From the NCBI GenBank assembly GCA_965204395.1, contig OZ241987.1, positions 2,418,001-2,482,000 of the forward strand: DNA of 64,000 nt. Direction: 5' to 3'. The notes below the pieces were generated by a model. The model worked only from the letters and a program-made list of their open reading frames with translations. It was not told the origin of the DNA and did not search any database. Shown here piece by piece: positions 9,566-18,054 of the stretch. The first letter of the stretch is position 1. Each line of letters begins with the position of its first letter. Source of the stretch: Bin87 sp965204395. GTDB lineage: Bacteria > Chloroflexota > Dehalococcoidia > Lucifugimonadales > UBA3495. The position numbers and the translations under genes are program-made.

Positions 9566-10189
9566 CCGACGGTGGCGCCAACCGCGCTCAACGAAGGGGC
9601 GGCAGGTTTTACTTGACACTGATTCGATGACGCACCCCAAATTCTTACACGGACGGGCGTAATTGAATGGCCATATGCGACACCAGGGCCTCTGGTTTCG
9701 TCTCAAAGGGCGTTTCCCCGCAAATACCCACTGGTAAGCGTATGCGCGGAAATGGTGGCGTCTGAGGGCATTTCAAGCAACTGCGGCGTACGACCCTCAA
9801 CGACACGGAAGCCACTGTGGCCAGCAGCACTCAGAGGGCGGTTACATCGCTGACGAAAACGCCGCCGCGCCGAGAACCCTTCCCGAAACAGACGGAACGG
9901 CCTGCGCGCCCCGATGATGGGGAACCGAGACGTCTCGCCGCAGTTGGCAACACGCACGATACCCGGTTTCAGTCAGCTCAACCAACGCACCCACTGCCGT
10001 GAGCCGGTGCTGAGCACAGCCCATCTGGAAGTTTTCCATGGCGCAAGAGCTCGACCAAACAGTTGGCCCGGGCAGAGCTCCAGGCCGTTGCCCCGCATCG
10101 GATCAACGTCCCCCAGCCAGCGTCGACGCGGAGGCATGCCCCACAGAGCCGGGACAGGCGTTCTTCCGGGGGCTCCTACTTCTGGGCAG
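9566..10189 (+). other. Intergenic stretch, no gene seen
   Basis: About 620 bases between the zinc-ribbon gene and the IS1380 remnant. Short open frames occur on both strands but none has a ribosome-binding site with plausible protein composition. Some pieces (CGAAAACGCCGCC...CCCGAAACAG near 9860) weakly recall the dispersed intergenic repeat described at 37100 and 51195. Confidence 0.4.
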
Positions 10190-10194
10190 CTGCA

Positions 10195-10476
10195 CCAGAC
10201 CCTCTTCCCTGGCCACCTTCAGCCTTTGACGTGTCCACGATGACGCCCCACGCCTGGCCCATCAGCGCCCAAGCTGGTCTCCTGACGGTCTCCACCTGCG
10301 ATCTGCGCTGAAAATCGCGTCCAGCCACGCTACCGCTGGCCGTCAACATCCCTCCAGCGTTGCAGCCGCACTCCGCACCGTCCATCTCGCCGACATAAAG
10401 ACTCCGCCAGCCCGTTACCTGAACCATAGTGCCCGTCTGACCACCGCCACGGTATCCCTCCGTTGCACTCGGGTCA
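10195..10476 (+). mobile_element. Right-end remnant of an IS1380-type element
   Basis: This stretch parallels the non-coding 3' end of the IS1380-type element at 45040-47828. It has AGCCTTTGACGTGTCCAC, CTGACGGTCTCC, GGCCGTCAACATCCCTCC and a terminal CGGTATCCCTCCGTTGCACTCGGG against TTCGGTGGATTCGGGG in the better copy. No transposase coding sequence remains. It lies just upstream of the MNT-HEPN gene. Confidence 0.6.
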
Positions 10477-10567
10477 GCAGCCAACCAGCCGTCTCGCTGG
10501 GAATTGCAAACTATTTCCCACGGCTCTAACATCAACGGCAACGCTCGGACGTCACAAGCGAGGCAGT

Positions 10568-11398
10568 ATGACAGAATCAAAGGGCGTCACACCGCTTCAG
10601 GGAGCGCATCGTCCCGATCCCAAAGCTGTCCAACTGGCCCAACGCCTGCAGCAGACGACCCAAGCCGACATTGCAATACTGTTCGGATCCAGAGCACGCG
10701 GAGACTATGACGAAGGTCGCTCCGACATTGACGTCATTATCGTTGACGATCATCTGAACGACTCACAAATACGCCAGGACGCTTTCCAAGAGGCCAAGGA
10801 CTTGGCCGATGGTATCTACCATCGGCCGACCGCCGTCCAAATCCTGTGGTTCGACCACGAAACGTTCAGCAAGATGAGGCGAACAGTGAACCACGTCGTA
10901 GCGCGCGCAGTACGGGAGGGCATAATAATGCCCAGGAACACGGAAGACTACAGCACCCGTTACAACGAGGAATATGACGACGAAGCATACGAGTGGACCG
11001 TAACCGACCAGCGGATACGCAACGCCGAAACGCACCTCGTTGGTTTCAGAGCCAGCTACGAAAACGTAGACGACCCATACCACCGCGACCAGCTCACTGG
11101 CAAAAACGCCCAGGAAGGCATCGAACACGCCCTGAAGGCGATTATATCCGCAGCAGGAGTGCAGTACCCGCGAGAACACAGCATCAGCATCCTGACCGAA
11201 CTCGCCAACGAGGCAGTCCCCGACTTGGATTTCCAGCCGCCCATTGAACCGCGCATCCTGAACCAGTACGCCGGTAGCGATGACTACTATGAGCCGGCCG
11301 AACCAATAAGCGACATTCCCGACTACTACGAAGCGGTACTGAACGACATAAATGCCCTCATCGAACGAGCGCGGGAACTCAGGGCAGGACCGTCGTAG
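10568..11398 (+). CDS. MNT-type nucleotidyltransferase fused to HEPN domain
   Basis: The start at 10568 is preferred; an in-frame upstream extension reads through the IS remnant. Residues 20-115 form a minimal nucleotidyltransferase: ILFGSRARGDYDEGRSDIDV holds the GS motif (residues 40-41) and the DxD metal-binding pair (53-55). The C-terminal half is all-helical with TDQRIRNAETHL and QYPREHSI, the outline of a HEPN domain. In known MntA/HepT pairs these are separate antitoxin and toxin proteins, in which the nucleotidyltransferase adenylylates the HEPN ribonuclease; here they are one polypeptide. The classic RX4-6H ribonuclease motif is not evident (only R-E-H), so the HEPN part may be non-catalytic. 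A toxin-antitoxin or defence role is inference. Confidence 0.75.
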   Translation: MTESKGVTPLQGAHRPDPKAVQLAQRLQQTTQADIAILFGSRARGDYDEGRSDIDVIIVDDHLNDSQIRQDAFQEAKDLADGIYHRPTAVQILWFDHETFSKMRRTVNHVVARAVREGIIMPRNTEDYSTRYNEEYDDEAYEWTVTDQRIRNAETHLVGFRASYENVDDPYHRDQLTGKNAQEGIEHALKAIISAAGVQYPREHSISILTELANEAVPDLDFQPPIEPRILNQYAGSDDYYEPAEPISDIPDYYEAVLNDINALIERARELRAGPS

Positions 11399-11620
11399 GG
11401 AATTTCATACCAGACGATCCCAGGTCTGATAGACGGCGTAACCCGATGCACGCACCGACCGTCAGGCTAGCCAATGATCGAAATCACCGTTTATCCGAAG
11501 ACGCGGCAACCGCCTGTCCCACAGGCGTAACCGACACCGGCAATACATAGCCCAGACATCCCGGGCGCAAACCGTCCTCATACCCGGCGTCACCCGGAGA
11601 CTCCGCAGGAGCAAACGCCA

Positions 11621-12430
11621 ATGAACGCACCCGACCAAAAACCGGCATCCGTCCACCCACTGTCGGCCCATATCCACGAAACCGACGACATGACCGTCCA
11701 GTTCGCGTCGTCGGAACTCCAGGACAAGCTCATGCAGACGCTGCACGCGGAGCGCATGAACGCCCTCGGCATAACCACGGCCCACGACGACGACGAGACC
11801 CACGAATTGCGGACAGTCGTGATCGACGATCCCGAAGCAGTCGAGAAGTTCAGAGAAGCCATGGCCGCCGCCGGCGAGGACATCACGGTAGGCACAGCAC
11901 ACGACATCAGACACCTGAACATCAACCTTGCCGACCTGGGACTTCCGCCCGACGAGCAGCTGGACCTGGAAGGGATCGACCCCGCGATCAGAGGGCATCT
12001 GATGTCCCACTCCGACCTATCCAGGGCCGAACAGGCAAGCGCCATGCTCCAGCAGCTGTGGCCAGTGCCGGGACGACTGGCCACCACAGCCCATTCCAAC
12101 AGCGTCATCCGCGAGTTCTACCAAGAATGCCATCTGCTGCAAACCGAGATCATCCTGAACACCATTGAGGAGATTCCCGACGAAGACCAGACCACGTTGC
12201 ACGGCATGCTGGTCGCCGTAGTCATCAACCCGGACATCAGCGCGATGAGACTCGACAGCGACTACGACGACGAATCCATCATGAAGTCCGCCGGCGTGAA
12301 ACGCCATCGGGCCACCCGGCAACACCAGCGACATGTCACCCGCGCAGTGCAGGAAGCATACTCCGACGAAGCGGCAGGCGAGGACGCCGCCGAACTCGTG
12401 GCGGAAACCCTGGCAGAATGGCGCGAGTAA
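11621..12430 (+). CDS. Hypothetical acidic protein
   Basis: A 269-residue protein with CAGGAG about nine bases before its ATG and a strong terminator after it, so it is probably a single-gene unit. It is rich in Asp, Glu and His and predicted mostly helical. No domain was recognised. The C-terminal 50 residues are basic, then acidic (KRHRATRQHQRH, then EAAGEDAAELVAETLAEW). It has no signal peptide or membrane segment, so it is likely cytoplasmic. Confidence 0.6.
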   Translation: MNAPDQKPASVHPLSAHIHETDDMTVQFASSELQDKLMQTLHAERMNALGITTAHDDDETHELRTVVIDDPEAVEKFREAMAAAGEDITVGTAHDIRHLNINLADLGLPPDEQLDLEGIDPAIRGHLMSHSDLSRAEQASAMLQQLWPVPGRLATTAHSNSVIREFYQECHLLQTEIILNTIEEIPDEDQTTLHGMLVAVVINPDISAMRLDSDYDDESIMKSAGVKRHRATRQHQRHVTRAVQEAYSDEAAGEDAAELVAETLAEWRE

Positions 12431-12457
12431 ACCGACGCCGCCAATCGACACAATGAA

Positions 12458-12486
12458 GGGCGGCCCATCACGGGCCGCCCTTTTCT
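12458..12486 (+). terminator. Rho-independent terminator
   Basis: A perfect 9-bp stem GGGCGGCCC/GGGCCGCCC with loop ATCAC, followed by TTTTCT, 28 bases after the stop of the acidic protein gene. Confidence 0.9.
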
Positions 12487-12686
12487 CATGCCGGGGCCCG
12501 AACATAAAAGGCCCACGGCGCGCCCAAAGGCTCACATTTCGCCCGAAACGGCGTCCGCCCAAGACCCATCACATCAGGTCCTCAAAGGCCAACACAAGCC
12601 GCCTCCGCGCAGCGGACGCAATACCCAACGCGGTTCACAGGGCCGCCAAAGACGACGGACGGCAGCGATTGCAAAGGAGCTAAGCG

Positions 12687-12971
12687 ATGGACACCGAACA
12701 CGACGTAGGCCGGGTCCGGCAGATCGGACCAAACACATATACCTGCGACAACGACGATCCGGTGGATGACTGCCAAGTCTCGGCGATTCTGGAATACGGC
12801 GGAGGGGAGCATGCCCGGGTGACCATCAGCACACCCTACGCCGTCGCCGACTACCCAATGCAACCACACTTGAGCCCACTGGAGAACGCCGAGATGGCCT
12901 TGCGCGAGTGGTTCACCACACGCAACGAGTTCAAGGAGAAACTGGATGACACAGATCATCACGACGGATGA
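12687..12971 (+). CDS. Small acidic hypothetical protein, first of a coupled pair
   Basis: A 94-residue protein with AAAGGAG before its ATG. It shares an outline with the next gene: an N-terminal strand region, then D-P-V-D-D, a V-T-I/V-A-T strand, D-Y/F-P, then E-N-A followed by a terminal helix ending in REWFTTRNEFKEKL. The two are evidently ancient tandem duplicates. Its last 26 bases overlap the start of the next gene, which implies translational coupling. No family was recognised. Confidence 0.65.
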   Translation: MDTEHDVGRVRQIGPNTYTCDNDDPVDDCQVSAILEYGGGEHARVTISTPYAVADYPMQPHLSPLENAEMALREWFTTRNEFKEKLDDTDHHDG

Positions 12972-13269
12972 CGGCTGGAAATCGACGCAAAGGGACCCGG
13001 TCGACGGAGATGTGATCGGCATACGCCTGGTCTACAAGACCGGCACCCTGCACCCGTCGGCAGTTCGTGTTGCGACGGCTTCGGCGGCTCAGGACTTTCC
13101 ATACGACCACGACCGGAGCAGCACCGAGAACGCCGCCGACTGCCTGGACCAGTGGCTGAAGTTCCGCAGCGACCTGAAGGAGTGGTACGCCAAACGAGAC
13201 CAGTGCGCGACCACCGAGGAACGCCAGCAACTTCCCACGTTGACGCTGCCCGGAGAAGACACGCTGTGA
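12946..13269 (+). CDS. Small hypothetical protein, second of a coupled pair
   Basis: A 107-residue paralogue of the 12687 product, with the same order of DPVDGD, AVRVATA, DFPYD, ENAADCLDQWLKFRSDLKEWY. The start codon lies inside the end of the previous gene, and AAGGAG of that gene's coding sequence (near 12933) serves as ribosome-binding site. It lacks a signal peptide. The pair probably acts together, perhaps as a heterodimer, which is inference. A terminator lies about 127 bases downstream. Confidence 0.65.
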   Translation: MTQIITTDDGWKSTQRDPVDGDVIGIRLVYKTGTLHPSAVRVATASAAQDFPYDHDRSSTENAADCLDQWLKFRSDLKEWYAKRDQCATTEERQQLPTLTLPGEDTL

Positions 13270-13395
13270 CGCGCTGAGAGACGCGCAGAGCGACCGAAAC
13301 GCCTTTAGCCGGTTCGATGGACCATTTGCGAAAACGAGCGGAACTCAGGGGCTCTGAAAGATGGACAACACAGGCACACCGATGGCATCGACGAG

Positions 13396-13426
13396 CCCGC
13401 CGGTCCCACAGTGGCCGGCGGGTTTT
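13396..13426 (+). terminator. Rho-independent terminator
   Basis: An 8-bp stem CCCGCCGG/CCGGCGGG, extended by further pairs, followed by TTTTG. It is placed to end the 12687-13269 pair. Confidence 0.8.
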
Positions 13427-13603
13427 GTCACGTAACCATCAACCCAAGGGAGACCAAGAAATTCATGACCATGACCATCACGAACGCCACCGCCACCACC
13501 CACGAACTCAAAATCCCCGGCATCTGCTTCCTCCCGGATCAGCTGGCTCCACTGCCGGGACGGCACGGAGCGACCGACACCATGCCTGCCTTGCCCGGCC
13601 CTG

Positions 13604-14179
13604 GTGGACCTCGCCACCCCCGGCATCCGGCACGACTACTCAGAAGACCAAGAGGATATGGCCACGGAGTCGCCAGTCGGGGGTTCGCCCTTCGAGCCGT
13701 CGCACACAGGAACCATACCGGACCAAACCCACCCGGCAATACATACTCTCGCCGCCATCGAGCAGATCAGGAACATGACCGCCATGGTCGAGTCCGGTTC
13801 TGAAACTCACCGCAACCTGGCCTACGCGGCCACGGCCGCCGCCGAGTGCATCGATTGGCTGGACGGATGGCATCAGCACGACGAGGAAACCCTCGAAAGC
13901 CTGCCGCGTTACCCCCTCCGGCCCGCGCTGCAAATCACGGCCGCCATCCTCGGCGGACATCCCGATGACCCCGTTTCAATCCCCGACGAATACCCCGAGG
14001 AGGGAAAGATATGCCAGCTCATCAAAGTTCTGCCAGAGCATGACCGACGCTACGTGTGTTCCGGCAGCGACCCCAATCTGGAACGTAGCGACCCCTGCAG
14101 GCAGTGCCTACCCGCCGGGCGATCACTGCACCGCTCGTCGGTCGTTGCCATACTGGACGAGATCGGCAACTGCCACTGA
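13604..14179 (+). CDS. CxxC-family hypothetical protein, paralogue of the 7236 product
   Basis: A 191-residue frame with GTG at 13604; an ATG at 13658 is an alternative, so the start is uncertain. From about residue 50 it follows the second half of the 7236 product: a helix around IEQIRNM, H-R-N-LAYAATAAAECI, a His/Glu segment, AAILGG, DEYPEEGKICQL, DPCRQC and a terminal VVAILDEI. It therefore has one copy of the unit that is doubled at 7236. A short frame beginning at 13465 with a GGGAG site, in a different reading frame, may be the original N-terminus displaced by a frameshift. Function is unknown. Confidence 0.55.
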   Translation: MDLATPGIRHDYSEDQEDMATESPVGGSPFEPSHTGTIPDQTHPAIHTLAAIEQIRNMTAMVESGSETHRNLAYAATAAAECIDWLDGWHQHDEETLESLPRYPLRPALQITAAILGGHPDDPVSIPDEYPEEGKICQLIKVLPEHDRRYVCSGSDPNLERSDPCRQCLPAGRSLHRSSVVAILDEIGNCH

Positions 14180-14231
14180 CCTGTTGCCGGCGAACACCCC
14201 GCAAGTTCTTCCCGGATCAACACTGAGTCAA

Positions 14232-14260
14232 CCAAGGCCGCCAATCGCGGCCGCCTTGAT
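14232..14260 (+). terminator. Possible terminator, weak
   Basis: AAGGCCGCC and GGCCGCCTT can pair with one mismatch around AATCGC, followed only by GATCATTT. It is placed after the 13604 gene. Confidence 0.4.
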
Positions 14261-14486
14261 CATTTCCAACGCAAGAGGAAACAGGTCGACCTCTACAACC
14301 ACCCGCGTCTCTGCGCCATGAGCAAAGTCGCCGCCCCGCCATGCGTCGCCGTTTTACTTTCAACCCAGCTAGCCAAAGTCCGCAGGCTACTTCCGGGTCG
14401 TCGAACTTGGCGTGACCACCCCGGCCCGCGTGGCAGAAACAGCCACTTCCGGTACCCGGCGTGCTATCTTTGCGGATGAGGAAAGC

Positions 14487-14861
14487 ATGACTACGCAGAA
14501 GTACAACACCGCCAGCCGGCAACTACTGGCCCAAGCACGAGCCGAATTGGACCAAGGGGACATACGCCAAGCCTCCGAGAAGGGCTGGGGCGCCTCCGCC
14601 CAGATGGTAAAGGCCGTAGCAGAAGCCCGGGGCTGGCCACATCGTCACCACGGGCTGCTGACCCAAGCGGTCGAGACCCTCACCGTCGAGACCAACAACG
14701 ACGACCTCACAGACCGGTTCGCCATCGCCAACAGCCTCCACGTCAACTTCTACGAGGATGCGTTAAGTTCCCGGACCGTCCGCCGCCACCTGGACCAAAT
14801 CGAAGTCCTGGCGGACGCGCTGGAGTCCATGCTGCCCCCAAACGACACCAGCACCCCGTAA
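14487..14861 (+). CDS. PaREP1-family (HEPN-like) protein
   Basis: The ATG at 14487 has GAGGAA upstream and fits the family N-terminus; an in-frame upstream extension lacks support. The 124-residue product shows the whole PaREP1 pattern: AELDQGDIRQASEKGWGASAQ, KAVAEARGWPH-x-HH, then FAIANSLHVNFYEDAL and a closing helix. PaREP1 proteins are small, all-helical, related to HEPN domains and common in archaea and Chloroflexota; their role is not settled, though nucleic-acid-related or defence functions are proposed. It is a single gene with its own terminator. Confidence 0.85.
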   Translation: MTTQKYNTASRQLLAQARAELDQGDIRQASEKGWGASAQMVKAVAEARGWPHRHHGLLTQAVETLTVETNNDDLTDRFAIANSLHVNFYEDALSSRTVRRHLDQIEVLADALESMLPPNDTSTP

Positions 14862-14895
14862 CCGCCGCTGGCGTACCAACCCTAGCCAAGGATGC

Positions 14896-14923
14896 CGCCC
14901 CAGACGCGAGTCGGGGCGTTTTT
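14896..14923 (+). terminator. Rho-independent terminator
   Basis: A CGCCCC/GGGGCG stem with an 11-base loop and a TTTTT tail, 35 bases after the PaREP1 stop codon. Confidence 0.8.
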
Positions 14924-14983
14924 CTTGTAGACAACGACGCCCGGGTCGGACCAGCGAAACGAGCGATTTCGCACAATGCGAAC

Positions 14984-15244
14984 ATGGCAGACCAACCACG
15001 AACCCATCACCAAGACACCACAGCCGGGGCAGCCATGAACTTATTGGCTGCCGGAGTCCTGTTCGGTACCGGCGCCATACCCCTCGTTATCGCCATAACG
15101 GCAGGCACGTTATTCCTCCTCAGACCCGGCATGGCATCAGGCATCACAACCCTTGCAAGCACCGCAGCGGCACTGCTTTTCCTTGGCGGGGGAATATCCG
15201 CCATCACGGGTTGGAAATTAATCGGCAGGCGGACCAAACATTAG
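14984..15244 (+). CDS. Small two-helix membrane protein
   Basis: An 86-residue protein with an ATG start. A short polar N-terminus is followed by two or three hydrophobic segments (about residues 18-45 and 52-76) and a basic tail (GRRTKH), suggesting a cytoplasmic C-terminus. No family was recognised. The next gene, also a membrane protein, follows by 85 bases. Confidence 0.5.
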   Translation: MADQPRTHHQDTTAGAAMNLLAAGVLFGTGAIPLVIAITAGTLFLLRPGMASGITTLASTAAALLFLGGGISAITGWKLIGRRTKH

Positions 15245-15329
15245 GGTTCTGTTTCATTTGCAGGATAAGCCCACGTTGGCAATGTGGCGGGTAATAGACG
15301 ACGTCGATACCTGGGCGACAGGAGGGGAT

Positions 15330-15755
15330 ATGAGTTGGCGAACATATTGCAGAGACGTTGCGTATTACGCGGTGGTGTTCATGGTTTTTTTGGCCATCTG
15401 GGGCATCTGGCACGCATTTGACGGTAGTTGGGCCAAGATAGAGGAAATAGCAATCTTGTTGATGCTCACTATATCCACGCCTGAAGGATCGGAGTTGATC
15501 GAACGCATAGCGGAGGAGTCGGCGTGGTCGCTTAGTGACATCATATTGGGCATTTTCGTAATGGTCGCGAAGTACGGCACGACAGGGAGCATCCTCAAGG
15601 TCTATGGAGCGGCATTTCTCGCCGTGTTCGCACTGTCCGCCATCCTGGCCATTCTCGAATTTGCAGCCGCAGAATTGTTCGCCAGGTTGGTTGGACCGAT
15701 CATCGAACACTATCGGAGAAAAGGGGAACTTACTTCACAGCGAAGACTGCGATGA
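15330..15755 (+). CDS. Hypothetical membrane protein
   Basis: The start at 15330 is chosen for GGAGG four bases upstream; a TTG 24 codons earlier is in frame but unsupported. The 141-residue product has three or four hydrophobic helices (about 11-28, 42-50, 68-84 and 95-118), with an acidic segment between them and a basic C-terminus. It is lower in GC than its neighbours. The role is unknown. Confidence 0.55.
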   Translation: MSWRTYCRDVAYYAVVFMVFLAIWGIWHAFDGSWAKIEEIAILLMLTISTPEGSELIERIAEESAWSLSDIILGIFVMVAKYGTTGSILKVYGAAFLAVFALSAILAILEFAAAELFARLVGPIIEHYRRKGELTSQRRLR

Positions 15756-15908
15756 ACTACCCCACATATGGAACAGAACCAAGATTAGAGAACCCCGGGA
15801 CCACATTCAACGCCACCGACCCCTACGCCCACGCCGTCAGTTTCGACCCCGCCACGGAACGGGACAGCGGAACTCAGCATACGAGTCGCCGACGCCCTGC
15901 TGGCAGAG

Positions 15909-16157
15909 ATGCGGGACCGGGTTCACGACCCCCTGGCATCCGCCCCCGACGCCCTGGTCATGATCGAAACGACGCACCTGCACAAGATCAGCAGGCTGGC
16001 GCCGGGGGAAATCATCAACCTGACCATGCGGAGCGAGAACGGACCGGTTATCTTCGTATGCCCTCAGGAAGAGGACATCATCACCCACATGACCATCCCC
16101 TCCGGGGAAGAGCGAGCGGTCAGAAGAACAGGTACCACACGAGGCACACCACAGTGA
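15909..16157 (+). CDS. Small hypothetical protein, possibly 5' frameshifted
   Basis: An 82-residue frame whose composition looks coding (LAPGEIINLTMRSENG, VIFVCPQEED). There is no good ribosome-binding site at the ATG. A frame starting at 15752 (MNYPTYGTEPRLEN) runs out of sense near 15870, exactly where this frame becomes protein-like upstream of its ATG. The two are therefore probably one gene of about 135 codons carrying a one-base change. No family was recognised. Confidence 0.35.
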   Translation: MRDRVHDPLASAPDALVMIETTHLHKISRLAPGEIINLTMRSENGPVIFVCPQEEDIITHMTIPSGEERAVRRTGTTRGTPQ

Positions 16158-16208
16158 CCGCCACCGCGAGCACCAACAGGCCCCGGATGAAACGAAAAAT
16201 CTTCATCA

Positions 16209-16751
16209 CTAACTGCAAGCCCTATCCACCGGCCTCCTGACCGACTCGAAGCCGCCGACGTTGAACACCAGCGTCAGGTTCTCACCACGCGAGTTGACCA
16301 CCCTGACCGCGGCCGTCCTCGCTTGATTCATGGGAGGACGGGTTGGCCCGAACCAACGCACTATAGTCACCCGTCCACTCTCCGAAACGTCCCAGCGCCG
16401 CTCGTCGGGATCCTCGCCGTCCAAAGAGAAGAAAACAGTTCTCTTCACCGAGGGTGGACCGACCGCTTCACGCCAGTCGATCCTCAGAATCCTGTCCTCA
16501 TCGGACGTGCAGACGTACGCCAGGGATGGGCGCCCGAACAGCGACATCACCTTCCCGAAGAAGGTATTCGCCGACGCGCGGGTCTGGATAAGCACCTCCA
16601 TCCCGCCGCCCACCGGATCCACTCTCTCAACCGTCTCCCAAGAACTCCCGCCCACGTAAGGGTTGGAGTTATAGCCTATAACTTGACAGCCCACCATCCC
16701 CACCAATGCCAACGCCCCTACGATAAGGGCAAGAGAACAACGTGGCAGCAT
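16209..16751 (-). CDS. Putative lipoprotein
   Basis: The start at 16751 is preferred because the product then opens with a lipoprotein signal peptide ending VGMVGC (Cys22) and AAGGGGG precedes it; the frame is open further upstream. The 180-residue protein has an Asn/Gly/Ser linker, then a mixed domain with no recognised family (RILRIDWREAVG, TIVRWFGPTRPP). Likely membrane-anchored on the outer face. It is divergent from the Uma2 gene, with about 75 bases between the two starts. Confidence 0.65.
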   Translation of the reverse strand: MLPRCSLALIVGALALVGMVGCQVIGYNSNPYVGGSSWETVERVDPVGGGMEVLIQTRASANTFFGKVMSLFGRPSLAYVCTSDEDRILRIDWREAVGPPSVKRTVFFSLDGEDPDERRWDVSESGRVTIVRWFGPTRPPMNQARTAAVRVVNSRGENLTLVFNVGGFESVRRPVDRACS

Positions 16752-16827
16752 ATGCAACCCCCTTCTGGCCGTAAGAACGGCCGATAGGCCTAGCATACGG
16801 AAAAGCCTTCCCGGAAGGAGACGAAGC

Positions 16828-17742
16828 GTGCCAAACGACCAGAACCCATCCGGCCAGTCCATAGCAGAATCATTTGTCGCCCTGATACACGCCGGCCGTT
16901 ATAATCCGCCCAACAGACCACCGCCAGCCACGCTAAGCCCGCCGAGGTTCAGCATGACCACCGCCGACACCAAGATCACCAAATCGCCCGGCCGTTTCCG
17001 ACTGCCCGACCCGCCAGAACGCGAGCCAGACGACATGACCAGCTTCGACCGACTGGCCGAAAACGGCAACGCCTACCTGCTGAAGCAGCACCTCCTGGCA
17101 CGGCACCCCGGCACCACAGACAACATCATCGTCTCCGGCGAGCATTACCTGCTAGCTGAGCCCACCCCAAATCTGGAAGGCAGCCGCTACCCAGACCTGT
17201 TTGTGGCCTTCGACGTGGACCTGGAGGCGTACCGCGACACCAACGGCTACGTGATCTCGGAGCTGGGCAAGCCACCGGACTTCGCGCTGGAAATCGCATC
17301 CCGCAGTACCGGCAGCACCGATACCGGACAGAAGCGAACCGACTACGCCGCACTGGGCATCCTCGAATATTGGCGGTTCGACGCCACCGGAGAACACCAC
17401 GGCACCAAGCTAGCCGGAGAGCAACTCGTGGACGGCACGTACACTGCCATAGCTATCCAAGAACTCCCAGACGGCAACCTGCAGGGGTACAGCACCGTGC
17501 TGGATCTGCACCTGCGCTGGGAGCAGGGAGAGTTGGCCTTCTACGACCCCGACACCAACAGGCGCATCATTACCCTCGAAGACGAACGCGAAGGACGCAT
17601 GGCAGAACGCGAAGCCCGTCTCGCCGCCGAAGAACGCGCCGACACTGAACGAGCAGCCCGCCTCGCAGCCGAAGAACGCGCCACGGCCGCCGAGGCCCGC
17701 ATCCGCGAACTAGAAGCCAAGGTCTACAACACCGACCTCTAA
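16828..17742 (+). CDS. Uma2-family PD-(D/E)XK endonuclease-like protein
   Basis: The GTG at 16828 has AAGGAG seven bases upstream; an ATG at 16954 is an alternative that removes a low-complexity N-terminus. The core has the Uma2 pattern: IIVSGEHYLL, YPDLFVAFDVD (the PD motif), PPDFALEIASRST (the E-x-x-S form usual in Uma2), KRTDYAALGILEYWRFD and the late DL-x-LRWE strand. The last 60 residues are a charged coiled coil (repeated AEERA and RLAAEE), common on Uma2 proteins of Chloroflexota and cyanobacteria. Uma2 proteins share the restriction-endonuclease fold; their biological role is not known. Confidence 0.85.
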   Translation: MPNDQNPSGQSIAESFVALIHAGRYNPPNRPPPATLSPPRFSMTTADTKITKSPGRFRLPDPPEREPDDMTSFDRLAENGNAYLLKQHLLARHPGTTDNIIVSGEHYLLAEPTPNLEGSRYPDLFVAFDVDLEAYRDTNGYVISELGKPPDFALEIASRSTGSTDTGQKRTDYAALGILEYWRFDATGEHHGTKLAGEQLVDGTYTAIAIQELPDGNLQGYSTVLDLHLRWEQGELAFYDPDTNRRIITLEDEREGRMAEREARLAAEERADTERAARLAAEERATAAEARIRELEAKVYNTDL

Positions 17743-17779
17743 AACGGCCCAAACTGCGCCGCCATGTCACCGCCCGGTC

Positions 17780-17799
17780 CCAGCAGGCTGGCTTTTTTA
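17780..17799 (+). terminator. Short terminator after the Uma2 gene
   Basis: CCAGC and GCTGG can pair in a five-base stem with a two-base gap, followed by CTTTTTTAT. The loop is too small for a normal hairpin, so the T-run is the main evidence. Confidence 0.4.
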
Positions 17800-17869
17800 T
17801 TCAACAACCAGCGTAGTTTGCACAGGCTGTCCCGGGAAAACCCATGCGCCACAACGCGCTGAGACGCCA

Positions 17870-17960
17870 TCATTTGGTCTCTCAGCGGGTAAGGCGCAAA
17901 TCAACCCTACCCAGTACCTAACAAAGCCAACCGAGACCGTCTGGGCGCGTCCTGGACGCC
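17870..17960 (+). repeat. Degenerate copy of the dispersed intergenic module
   Basis: GACGCCATCATTTGGTCTCTCAG, then CCAACCGAGACCGTCTGGGCGCG, follows the order of the module seen at 37259, 42895 and 51507. It lies in the gap between the Uma2 gene and the HelD-like remnant. Confidence 0.45.
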
Positions 17961-18054
17961 ACAACCAACGCCCCCACCACCCAAAGACCAACCGGTTCCG
18001 GTGGCCCACACACGCGGTGGTAATATCCGACGACCCCACGAACACGACATCGAA

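Noticed and set aside
10176..10580. Minus-strand frame of 134 codons upstream of the MNT-HEPN gene
   Set aside because: It lies over the IS1380 right-end remnant, which is non-coding in the better copies.
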